Assembly: GCA_945860915.1 (NCBI GenBank)
Contig: CAMARR010000009.1
Location: forward strand, 1 to 41,033
Source of the DNA: Candidatus Kuenenia stuttgartensis
GTDB lineage: Bacteria > Planctomycetota > GCA-002687715 > CAIWVZ01
Direction of reading: 5' to 3'
Length of the DNA stretch: 41,033 nucleotides
Part shown: positions 24,252 to 31,295 of the stretch, one piece after another
Position numbering within the stretch: the stretch's first letter is position 1
Layout of the letters: the number at the start of each line of letters is the position of its first letter
The notes under the pieces: generated by a model
Seen by the model: only the letters and a program-made list of their open reading frames with translations
Told to the model about the DNA's origin: nothing
The model's database searches: none
Program-made: the position numbers and the translations under genes

Positions 24252-24324
24252 GCCTGAGTAGCCCAATGGCAGAGGCAGGGGACTTAAAATCCCTCAAGTA
24301 TGGGTTCGACTCCCATCTCAGGCA
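24252..24324 (+). tRNA. tRNA with anticodon UAA, class I (short variable loop)
   Basis: The 73-base cloverleaf folds completely. The acceptor stem GCCTGAG/CTCAGGC has 7 perfect pairs. The D-arm GCC/GGC has a G18-G19-type loop. The anticodon stem GGGGA/TCCCT surrounds loop CTTAAAA, with anticodon TAA at 24285-24287. The variable loop is only 5 bases (CAAGT). The T-stem ATGGG/CCCAT has loop TTCGACT. The discriminator is A73 and CCA is not encoded. UAA reads the leucine codon UUA, and A73 fits leucine identity. Normal bacterial tRNA-Leu has a long variable arm (class II), so this form is unusual. The gene sits between the GNAT and aminotransferase genes. That it is a tRNA is firm; amino-acid identity is inferred from the anticodon. 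Confidence 0.9.
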
Positions 24325-24350
24325 CTTAGAATCCAAGGGTTGCCGCAACG

Positions 24351-25484
24351 ATGGACTACATTCCCTCCCGACGGTCGACTTTTGGCCGAGAGCGCGCGGA
24401 AGTACCACGTCGTCGCTTCGACCTGACGCGGACTCTTCCGGGAGACGTCGGCCTTGGCTGGCCAATGCAGGAAGCCCTCGATCCGCTACTCACTGAAGTC
24501 GCGGCTGACTACATCCCGGACCCGTTCGGCCCTTTGGCCGCGCGGCAGGCGATTGCTGAGTTTCTTGGCAACCTCGGATGTCCATGCAGCGCGGACGACT
24601 TGGTGGTGGCATCGGGCACAAGCGAGCTGTTCGCTCGCATTCTCGAGGCATTGACTGACCCGGGCGACGAAATCCTGGTGCCGGAACCGGGGTATCCCCT
24701 GCTTGAACTGATCGCGCGCTCGCTCGGCATTGTATTGGTGCCCTATCGACTCGCCTCCTTCGGAGGATTCCACGTCGACGGCGACGAGATCCGTCGTCGC
24801 ATCACTGGAAGGACCCGAGCTATTGTGGTCACAAGTCCGCACAACCCGACGGGCATGTGTCTCACTCAAGATGACATCTCGATGCTCGCAAGCATCGGCC
24901 TCCCTGTCATCGCAGACGAAGTCTTCCGAGGATACGACCTTCGGAACGAAGTGCATCCCTCGGCGACCGCACTGCGGGACTCGCTTCCCGTCGCTGTTCT
25001 TGGCGGACTCTCGAAGGGCGCGCTTCTCCCCGGCATGAAAGTCTCGTGGGCACTTGTCGCTGAGCCGCGTGGAGTACGTTTCCGCGAGACAGTCGGACTT
25101 CTCTGCGACACGTACCTATCCGCCTCTTCCCCTTCTCTCGCGGCCATTCCGACTTGGCTCAACAAAGCGGCCCCCAAGAGACAAGCGTTGCTTAATCGAT
25201 GCAGACGCAACCTCGCCGCACTAGAGCAGGCAGCCACGAATTGTCCTTCATTGACGATTCCGCGGCCATCAGGAGGCTGGTCGGCGCTCGTACGACTCCC
25301 GGCAATTCGCACCGAAGACGAGTGGGTCACGACTTTTTTCGACGTCGACGTCAATGTCCAGCCAGGCTGGCTCTTCGACATGGACGGTGGGCCTTGGGTC
25401 GTGCTAAGCCTCATCACTGAAGAGAGCACTTTCGACGAGGGTATTGCGCGGATTTGCAGCGCCGTTTCTACAGCAATCGCTTGA
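24351..25484 (+). CDS. PLP-dependent class I aminotransferase-like protein
   Basis: The 377-residue protein has the fold-type I layout: 'VASGTSELFARIL' (PLP phosphate cup), 'PEPGYP' (111-116), 'SPHNPTG' (162-168), 'IADEVFRGYD' (D189 to the pyridine nitrogen) and the Schiff-base lysine K222 in 'LSKGALLPGMK'. Two arginines usual in class I enzymes are not seen: the phosphate-binding Arg position is K230, and the substrate alpha-carboxylate Arg near the C-terminus is replaced in 'WVVLSLITEE' (349-358). It may act on an unusual substrate or catalyse another PLP reaction. The gene starts 26 bases after the tRNA and its stop abuts the proline dehydrogenase stop as TGATCA. The family is confident; the reaction is not. 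Confidence 0.85.
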   Translation: MDYIPSRRSTFGRERAEVPRRRFDLTRTLPGDVGLGWPMQEALDPLLTEVAADYIPDPFGPLAARQAIAEFLGNLGCPCSADDLVVASGTSELFARILEALTDPGDEILVPEPGYPLLELIARSLGIVLVPYRLASFGGFHVDGDEIRRRITGRTRAIVVTSPHNPTGMCLTQDDISMLASIGLPVIADEVFRGYDLRNEVHPSATALRDSLPVAVLGGLSKGALLPGMKVSWALVAEPRGVRFRETVGLLCDTYLSASSPSLAAIPTWLNKAAPKRQALLNRCRRNLAALEQAATNCPSLTIPRPSGGWSALVRLPAIRTEDEWVTTFFDVDVNVQPGWLFDMDGGPWVVLSLITEESTFDEGIARICSAVSTAIA

Positions 25485-26381
25485 TCAGAAAGGAAGCATC
25501 GCTCGAGCGACGTAACGCGCGATCTTGGGATTCTCGCGGAGTCGACGGCATGAATAGCCATACCAGTCCTGACCGAACGGCACGTAAACGCGCACAGGAT
25601 GGCCCAGCCGGAGAATGATCTTGCGCAGCTCCTCATCGACTCCCAGGAGCATCTGAAACTCGAAGCGGCCCGCTGGAACCTTCAATTCGTCGATGATGCG
25701 CAGTGCCTCGAAAACGAGTTTCTCGTCGTGAGTCGCAATCCCGACGAATGCTCCACCGGCGAGCATCTTGCGAAGACTATGACTATAGTTTCTGTTGATC
25801 GTTGACGGGTCCTGCCACGCATCCGCACGGGATTCGCGATAAATGCCCTTACAGAGTCTGAAATTGGGCGCTAAATGGAGATGCGCATCGACATCAGAGG
25901 GAGTTCGGCGAAGGTACGCCTGCAACACCACGCCCACACAACCAAATTCGGCCTGCATCGTCCGGTAGACGTCTAGCGTCGCATCGGTGTACGGAGTGTT
26001 CTCCATGTCGATCCGAACAAATGACCGCAACTCCTTGGCCTTCGCGACAACCCGACGAACATTTTCGAGGCAGGTCTCCATGCCAAGGTCGAGGCCGAAG
26101 GCTGTCAACTTGATGGAGACGTTTGAATCGAGATTCTCGGAACGAAGTCGCGTCAAGATCTCGACATACGCTTGTGAATTCGCCGTCGCTTCGTGTGCGT
26201 CCTTGACGAACTCGCCAAGAAGATCGACGGTCGCCCGGCATCCCTGATCGTTAAGGTGGCGGATGGCCTTCACCGCATCGTCGAGGGATTCGCCGGCCAC
26301 GTAGCGGCTGGCTACCTTCCGAACGATTGCCTTCGGGAGGAGCGGAACCGTACGCGCGATGATCGTGTCAAATGCTGACAT
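25485..26381 (-). CDS. Proline dehydrogenase
   Basis: From the ATG at 26381 the protein has 298 residues, the size of a stand-alone bacterial proline dehydrogenase. It oxidises proline to pyrroline-5-carboxylate with FAD and passes electrons to the quinone pool. The beta-alpha barrel pattern is clear: 'SIKLTAFGLDL', 'VRIDMENTPYTDATLDVY', 'GVVLQAYLRRTPSD', 'LCKGIYRES', 'FVGIATHDEKL', 'FEFQMLLGV' and 'VYVPFGQDWYGYSCRRLRENP', the last holding the substrate-binding Tyr and double Arg. A start 44 codons upstream would lie inside trxB and is rejected. It lies 13 bases after the trxB stop and may share its transcript. No P5C dehydrogenase gene is in the window. Confidence 0.94.
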   Translation of the reverse strand: MSAFDTIIARTVPLLPKAIVRKVASRYVAGESLDDAVKAIRHLNDQGCRATVDLLGEFVKDAHEATANSQAYVEILTRLRSENLDSNVSIKLTAFGLDLGMETCLENVRRVVAKAKELRSFVRIDMENTPYTDATLDVYRTMQAEFGCVGVVLQAYLRRTPSDVDAHLHLAPNFRLCKGIYRESRADAWQDPSTINRNYSHSLRKMLAGGAFVGIATHDEKLVFEALRIIDELKVPAGRFEFQMLLGVDEELRKIILRLGHPVRVYVPFGQDWYGYSCRRLRENPKIARYVARAMLPF

Positions 26382-26394
26382 GGATAACTCGAAT

Positions 26395-27339
26395 CTAGTG
26401 GCCTTCGGACTCGAGGAAGCGCTCGGCGTCGATCGCGGCCATACAACCAGACCCAGCTGCGGTAACGGCCTGTCGGTAGTAGGAATCTTGAACGTCGCCG
26501 CACGCGAACACACCGGGAATCGATGTATTAGATGACCCTGGCACCGTGACTAGGTACCCCTTCGAGTCCAACGGCAACTGCCCGTTGAGAAGCGCCGTGT
26601 TCGGAACGTGGCCGATCGCGAGGAAGCAACCCTGCGATTCGATCACTTCGAATTGGCCGGTCTTCGTGTTCCGAACCTTGAGTCCCGTGAATCCGCCAGC
26701 GTCGGGCTGCCCTTCGTAGGCAATAGGCTCGCGATTGAGCACGAAAGAGATCTTTGGATTCGAGCGTGCGCGGTCAAGCATGATCTTCGATGCGCGAAAC
26801 TCCTCGCGGCGATGAACCAGCGTCACCTTCGACGCAAAGCGCGTGAGGAAGTTCGCCTCTTCCATCGCCGAGTCCCCGCCACCGACCACGATGATTTCTT
26901 TGCCTCGGAAGAAGAACCCGTCACACGTCGCACACGCTGATAGTCCGCGCCCCATGAACTCGGCCTCGCGCGGGAGTCCGAGGAGTCGCGCGGAAGCTCC
27001 CGTCGCGATGATCACAGTCGACGCTTTCATCGAACGATCGGACGACTGCACGGTAAACGGGCGGCTCTTCGTGAGCTCAACCGAGTTCACTGTTTCATAA
27101 TGAATTTCCGTTCCAAATCGGACTGCCTGTTCACGGAACTTCTCCATAAGCTCCGGCCCCATGACTCCGTGCGGGAAACCTGGGAAATTTTCCACCTCGG
27201 TGGTAATCGTGAGCTGTCCTCCAGGCTGGGCACCTGCGAAAACGACCGGCTTCAAATTCGCGCGTGCTGCGTAGATGGCGGCCGTGTATCCGGCAGGCCC
27301 TGTACCGATGATCACAACGTTGCGGGCGTCTTCAGTCAT
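26395..27339 (-). CDS. trxB: Thioredoxin-disulfide reductase
   Basis: The 314-residue flavoprotein matches TrxB in length and layout: FAD motif 'GTGPAGYTAAIYAARA' (~12-27), redox pair C136-A-T-C139 in 'ACATCDG', NADPH motif 'GGGDSAMEEA' and C-terminal FAD motif 'FACGDVQDSYYRQAVTAAGSG'. It reduces thioredoxin with NADPH in the cytoplasm. It diverges from ptsN across a 182-base gap that holds probable promoters for both, and runs into the proline dehydrogenase gene 13 bases later. The pairing of these two is not a known functional pair and may be only positional. Identification is very secure. Confidence 0.97.
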   Translation of the reverse strand: MTEDARNVVIIGTGPAGYTAAIYAARANLKPVVFAGAQPGGQLTITTEVENFPGFPHGVMGPELMEKFREQAVRFGTEIHYETVNSVELTKSRPFTVQSSDRSMKASTVIIATGASARLLGLPREAEFMGRGLSACATCDGFFFRGKEIIVVGGGDSAMEEANFLTRFASKVTLVHRREEFRASKIMLDRARSNPKISFVLNREPIAYEGQPDAGGFTGLKVRNTKTGQFEVIESQGCFLAIGHVPNTALLNGQLPLDSKGYLVTVPGSSNTSIPGVFACGDVQDSYYRQAVTAAGSGCMAAIDAERFLESEGH

Positions 27340-27403
27340 GGGGTTCTTGGGTCAATCGGTCCCCGAACTGACTACCGGGACCTCAGACTTCCTTTGAGGG
27401 CCC

Positions 27404-27432
27404 ACGTTACCGCGGGAAAACGGCTCATCCAA
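27404..27432 (-). promoter_or_regulatory. Possible trxB promoter
   Basis: On the minus strand TTGGAT (27432-27427) and TAACGT (27409-27404) are separated by 17 bases, and lie 65 bases before the trxB start. Each box differs from consensus at two positions. Confidence 0.3.
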
Positions 27433-27451
27433 CGCGAGAGAAATCTCAGCG

Positions 27452-27479
27452 TTGACGGGGCTGCGCGAGGGAGTAACTT
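27452..27479 (+). promoter_or_regulatory. Possible ptsN promoter
   Basis: TTGACG (27452-27457) and TAACTT (27474-27479) with a 16-base spacer lie 43 bases before the ptsN start. The -35 box differs from consensus at one position. A perfect 10-base palindrome of five C and five G (27497-27506) lies between the promoter and the start and could form structure in the leader. Confidence 0.42.
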
Positions 27480-27521
27480 GGTTGGCCCGGAAATTGCCCC
27501 CGGGGGTCTGCCGAAATCACT

Positions 27522-27971
27522 ATGGACATCACAACCCTCCTCGCTCCTGAACGCATCGTCCACCTGAAGGACACGACGAAGGATGATTGTCTCAAGACCC
27601 TCGTCCGCGTGCTCTCGAAGACTCCTCAGGTCTCAAAGGAGAAGGAACTTCTCAAAGCGATCTCTGATCGCGAACGTATCCTTTCGACGGGCATCGGACA
27701 GGGCATCGCAATTCCCCACGCAAAGATCGACTCGGTTTCCGAATTCGTTGCTGCCATCGGCATCTCGAAGGTCGGCATTCCGTTCGACTCCATTGACGAC
27801 AAGCCCGCCCAACTCATCGTCATGATCGCCGGACCTGAAGGTCAGTCGGAGCGCTACCTGCGCATCCTCTCCCGCTTCACCGCGATTCTGAAGCCGGAGA
27901 CCACGCGTTCCCGCATCATCGAGGCCAAGAAGGCCGAACAGGTACTCGAAATTCTCCGCGAGACGCGCTGA
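27522..27971 (+). CDS. ptsN: PTS IIA-like nitrogen-regulatory protein PtsN
   Basis: The 149-residue protein is a full PTS EIIA (fructose/Ntr type) domain. The phosphorylated histidine is H66 in 'GIAIPHAKID'. The flanking 'ISDRERILSTGIGQG' and 'VMIAGPEGQSERYLRILSRF' are also typical. PtsN proteins are usually regulatory: phosphorylated by an Enzyme I/HPr-like relay, they control potassium uptake, phosphate or envelope stress. There is no EI, HPr or IIBC gene in view, which supports a regulatory role. It sits 2 bases upstream of an alkaline-phosphatase-superfamily gene and is probably cotranscribed with it. A promoter-like pair lies upstream. Confidence 0.93.
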   Translation: MDITTLLAPERIVHLKDTTKDDCLKTLVRVLSKTPQVSKEKELLKAISDRERILSTGIGQGIAIPHAKIDSVSEFVAAIGISKVGIPFDSIDDKPAQLIVMIAGPEGQSERYLRILSRFTAILKPETTRSRIIEAKKAEQVLEILRETR

Positions 27972-27973
27972 AT

Positions 27974-29650
27974 ATGCGCAAGGTTTTTGTCCTCGGGCTG
28001 GACGGAGCAACCTTCGATCTCATCGGCCCGTGGATCGACTCTGGCGAGTTGCCGAACCTCAAGCGACTCGCCGACGAAGGCGTTCGCGGAGACTTGACGA
28101 GCCTTTGGCCGCCTTTGACTCCTGTCGCGTGGCCGTCGTTCTACATGGGCAAAAACCCAGGGAAACACGGCCTCTACGGCTACAAAGTCCGTCAAAAGGG
28201 ATCCTACGAAGAGGTTCCGGTAACGGCCGCGGACCGCAAAGGCAGGACGCTTTTTGAGCACGTTGGAGATCAGGGCGGCAAGGTAGCGGTTCTGTCCGTT
28301 CCCATGACCTACCCCGCTACGGCGGTCAACGGTGTGATGGTGACGTGCATCTTCACTCCGAAGCTCGAAGACATCTATCAGACCGACTGCGCCTACCCGC
28401 CCGAGTTCAAAGACGAGATGAAGCGTGTCATCGGCACCTTCAAGATTCACCCCGACCACCAGTATCGAAAAGGCAACATCAAGGATCTTCTCGTCGACTA
28501 TCGAGAGACCTTGAAACAGCGTATCGACCTCTGTGAACACGTCATCAAGACCCACGAGTGGGACTTCGCCATCACGGTGCTGAACGAGACGGACCACATC
28601 CAGCATCAGGTGTGGCATGTTCACGACACCAAGCACCACGACCACGACCCGAAAGAGTTCGCCGAGCATGGCCATGTGATCAAGGACTTCTGGAAGGAAG
28701 TTGACCGCGACGTCGGGCGCCTTGCCGCTGCACTTCCCGATGATGCGACATTCATGGTCATTTCCGACCACGGCCATGGCCCCATCTACCGCTGGGTACA
28801 CCTGAACAACATGCTCGCGAAGAAGGGCCTAATCCGCTTCAAGCGCGGTCCGCTCAGCCTGCTAAAACGAGCGGCTTTTGCCTGCGGAATCACCCCTGGA
28901 AACGTGTTCCAGGCCTTTCTTAAACTCGGAATTGGGGGCAAGAAGAAGGGCGGCGGAATGGAGGGCGGCGGCGGTGCGGGCAAACTCGCACGCAAGCTCT
29001 TCCTTTCCGAAGACGACATTGACTGGAGTCGTACCAAGGCCTATGCAACGGGCCACATGGGCCAAGTCAACATCAATTTGAAGGGCCGCGAGCCGCAAGG
29101 CACGGTCTCAAAGGGTGAGATCCCCGCACTCCGCAAAGAAATCGAGGCCGCGCTCAGCGAGATCGAGGAGAACGGGAAAAAAGTTATCGATCGTCTCGTC
29201 CCCCGCGAAGAGCTCTTCCATGGCGAGACCGTTGCCCTCGCAAGCGATTTCTTCGTGATGACAAAAGACCCCGGGCATCAGGCCCTCGGCGGCGCTTCGT
29301 TCATCTCGAATCGTGTGATCGAACCTTCCTACGGGAACTCCGCCACCCATCGACTCAATGGAATCTTCCTGATGAAGGGCCCGGGTGTTCGAAAGGGCGA
29401 ACGCATCTCTGCGCTACGCATCCAGGATCTTGCCGGCCATATTCTCTGGCGAATGGGACTGCGTGTCCCCGCCGACTTTGACGGCACGATTTCTCCGATC
29501 CCCTACGAGTCGGGCCTTTTAGAGAAGGACCCGCCGCAGACGCTCCCGCTTTCCGAGATCAAAGCCGGATCCGGGCGCGAACGGTCTTTGACAGCCGACG
29601 AGATCGAGAAGATGAAAGAGAACCTCCGCAAACTTGGCTACGTCGACTAG
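27974..29650 (+). CDS. Alkaline-phosphatase-superfamily phosphodiesterase
   Basis: The 558-residue protein belongs to the type I phosphodiesterase/nucleotide pyrophosphatase group. It starts 'VFVLGLDGATFDLI' (metal-binding D10). The likely nucleophile T49 lies in 'PPLTPVAWPSF', followed by 'GKNPGKHGLYGY'. 'TVLNETDHIQHQVWH' and 'MVISDHGHG' supply the other metal ligands. No signal peptide is seen, so it seems cytoplasmic. A glycine-rich insert near residues 318-335 ('GGGMEGGGGAG') is flanked by lysines. Related planctomycete proteins are annotated as nucleotide phosphodiesterases of unknown substrate. It follows ptsN by 2 bases and converges on pgi with 5 bases between. The superfamily is certain; the substrate is not. 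Confidence 0.9.
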   Translation: MRKVFVLGLDGATFDLIGPWIDSGELPNLKRLADEGVRGDLTSLWPPLTPVAWPSFYMGKNPGKHGLYGYKVRQKGSYEEVPVTAADRKGRTLFEHVGDQGGKVAVLSVPMTYPATAVNGVMVTCIFTPKLEDIYQTDCAYPPEFKDEMKRVIGTFKIHPDHQYRKGNIKDLLVDYRETLKQRIDLCEHVIKTHEWDFAITVLNETDHIQHQVWHVHDTKHHDHDPKEFAEHGHVIKDFWKEVDRDVGRLAAALPDDATFMVISDHGHGPIYRWVHLNNMLAKKGLIRFKRGPLSLLKRAAFACGITPGNVFQAFLKLGIGGKKKGGGMEGGGGAGKLARKLFLSEDDIDWSRTKAYATGHMGQVNINLKGREPQGTVSKGEIPALRKEIEAALSEIEENGKKVIDRLVPREELFHGETVALASDFFVMTKDPGHQALGGASFISNRVIEPSYGNSATHRLNGIFLMKGPGVRKGERISALRIQDLAGHILWRMGLRVPADFDGTISPIPYESGLLEKDPPQTLPLSEIKAGSGRERSLTADEIEKMKENLRKLGYVD

Positions 29651-29655
29651 TTGAC

Positions 29656-31254
29656 TTACTGCCGTCGGATCATGAAACGCGCCTCATCTGGGCGCGGCAA
29701 ACCCACGAGTTCAATTCCGAAGCGCGCATTCATCGCGGCATGGCGCATCGTGATAAACACGGTTTCGACATCTTTGGTGTCACACGCGCGCGCGAGTTGT
29801 TTGACGTTCAACGCTTTGCCGCGTTTCGCCGCGAGCACTGCAAAAAGCGCCTTCTGCAGGGTCAATACTGAAGTCGCCGCCTTCTTGCCTGCTTCGACAC
29901 CGGGCTGATGGTAAGCATTGATCCCGACAAGCGTCGCGTAATAGCCTGTCGCCCGCTCGAACAACGCGATGAGCGCACCAACGGACCCGGGCGACACATC
30001 AGGCATCGTCAATGTCATGGTCCTCCGTTTGTTCTCATGCAGCGCACGGCGAGTCCCTTGGAAGAAAGCTGAAAGGTAATCTCCTGAAGTCATCCCGGGC
30101 TCCACGTCGATCGAGGGACCCTGTCGGTCCTCGAGGACCTCAATAAAGAGAACAAAGAAGTTGTCAACACCGTCCCGCAACTGCTGAACATAGGCATGTT
30201 GATCTGTCGAGCCTTTGTTCCCATAAACCGTCAGCCCTTGATGAACGGCACGACCTTGAAGGTCGAGTTCTTTGCCCAGCGACTCCATGATGAGTTGCTG
30301 CAAATAGCGTCCGATGAGCTCAAGGCGGTCTTTGTAAGGGAGGAGCACCATGTCTCTTGCCCCCACGCCTTTCGAAGCGACGTGCCAAGCCGCCGCTAGG
30401 CGTGCGGCAAGATTCACTTTCGGATCCCGCGTTCGCGTCGCGGCGTCCATGGCAGCCGCGCCTGCGAGAAAATCGCGCGTGGCAACACCAATCAGTGCTA
30501 GGGGCAGCAACCCGACGGCACTGGTCACCGAAGTGCGTCCACCGACCCAGTCCCACATCGGGAAGCGGTCTAGCCACCCGTCCCTCACTGCGACTTTGTC
30601 GAGTTCCGAGCCCACACCCGTCACGGCAACGGCGGCTGACGCAAAATCAAGCCCAGCGGCCTCAAAGGCGGCGCGCATTTCCAGCATCCCGTTTCGAGTT
30701 TCCTTGGTCCCACCCGATTTCGAAATCACGGCAACCAACGTACCGGCAAGCCCGGCAGGATGCGAAGCAACACGGCCGAGCAGCGCGTCGATACCGTCGG
30801 GATCCGTGTTGTCGGCGACATGAAGCACCATAGGTGCATTCGGTTTCGACAACGCCGCCGCCGCGAGCAACGGCCCCAATGCCGATCCACCGATGCCAAC
30901 CAGAACCAGCTGTGAAAAACGGCTCGCGCCGCGCGGACGAACCTCACTCGCGTGAACTGCCGATGCGAACCGAATGATGCGATCGTGAGTCGTCGTGATC
31001 GCAGCTCTCATTTCCGCTGTCGGGGCCAGTACAGCATCGCGGAGCCAGTAATGACCAACCTGCCTTCCCTCATCGGGATTTGCGATGGCCCCTTTCTCGA
31101 GCGATTCCATCGCATCGAAGACGGCAGGGAATCGACTTTCGATCTTCTCCCAATCGGACCTGCCAGCTCTCAGGCCGGAGAGGTCCAACGCGAAACGGGT
31201 CCAGGGGTCGTAGACGACCCCCTTTGCGTACTCAACCAAGGATTTGGATGGCAT
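29656..31254 (-). CDS. pgi: Glucose-6-phosphate isomerase
   Basis: The 532-residue enzyme interconverts glucose-6-phosphate and fructose-6-phosphate. Visible signatures: 'LVLVGIGGSALGPLL' (sugar-phosphate loop), 'AVISKSGGTKETRNGML', 'MWDWVGGRTSVTSAVG', 'ESLGKELDLQGRAVHQGLTVYG' (catalytic Glu) and 'NKGSTDQHAYVQQLRDG' (catalytic His). It belongs to the bacterial subgroup with a shorter N-terminus. It lies 41 bases after valS on the same strand and is likely part of its transcript. It converges on the phosphodiesterase gene. Start codon and length agree with the family. Confidence 0.96.
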   Translation of the reverse strand: MPSKSLVEYAKGVVYDPWTRFALDLSGLRAGRSDWEKIESRFPAVFDAMESLEKGAIANPDEGRQVGHYWLRDAVLAPTAEMRAAITTTHDRIIRFASAVHASEVRPRGASRFSQLVLVGIGGSALGPLLAAAALSKPNAPMVLHVADNTDPDGIDALLGRVASHPAGLAGTLVAVISKSGGTKETRNGMLEMRAAFEAAGLDFASAAVAVTGVGSELDKVAVRDGWLDRFPMWDWVGGRTSVTSAVGLLPLALIGVATRDFLAGAAAMDAATRTRDPKVNLAARLAAAWHVASKGVGARDMVLLPYKDRLELIGRYLQQLIMESLGKELDLQGRAVHQGLTVYGNKGSTDQHAYVQQLRDGVDNFFVLFIEVLEDRQGPSIDVEPGMTSGDYLSAFFQGTRRALHENKRRTMTLTMPDVSPGSVGALIALFERATGYYATLVGINAYHQPGVEAGKKAATSVLTLQKALFAVLAAKRGKALNVKQLARACDTKDVETVFITMRHAAMNARFGIELVGLPRPDEARFMIRRQ

Positions 31255-31295
31255 GCCCGCATCGTAACCGAACGTCCTGACCTCAACGCACGCCG

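Noticed and set aside
27854..28801. 315-residue minus-strand frame opposite ptsN and the phosphodiesterase
   Set aside because: It mirrors the codon pattern of the plus-strand genes, which have clear family motifs.
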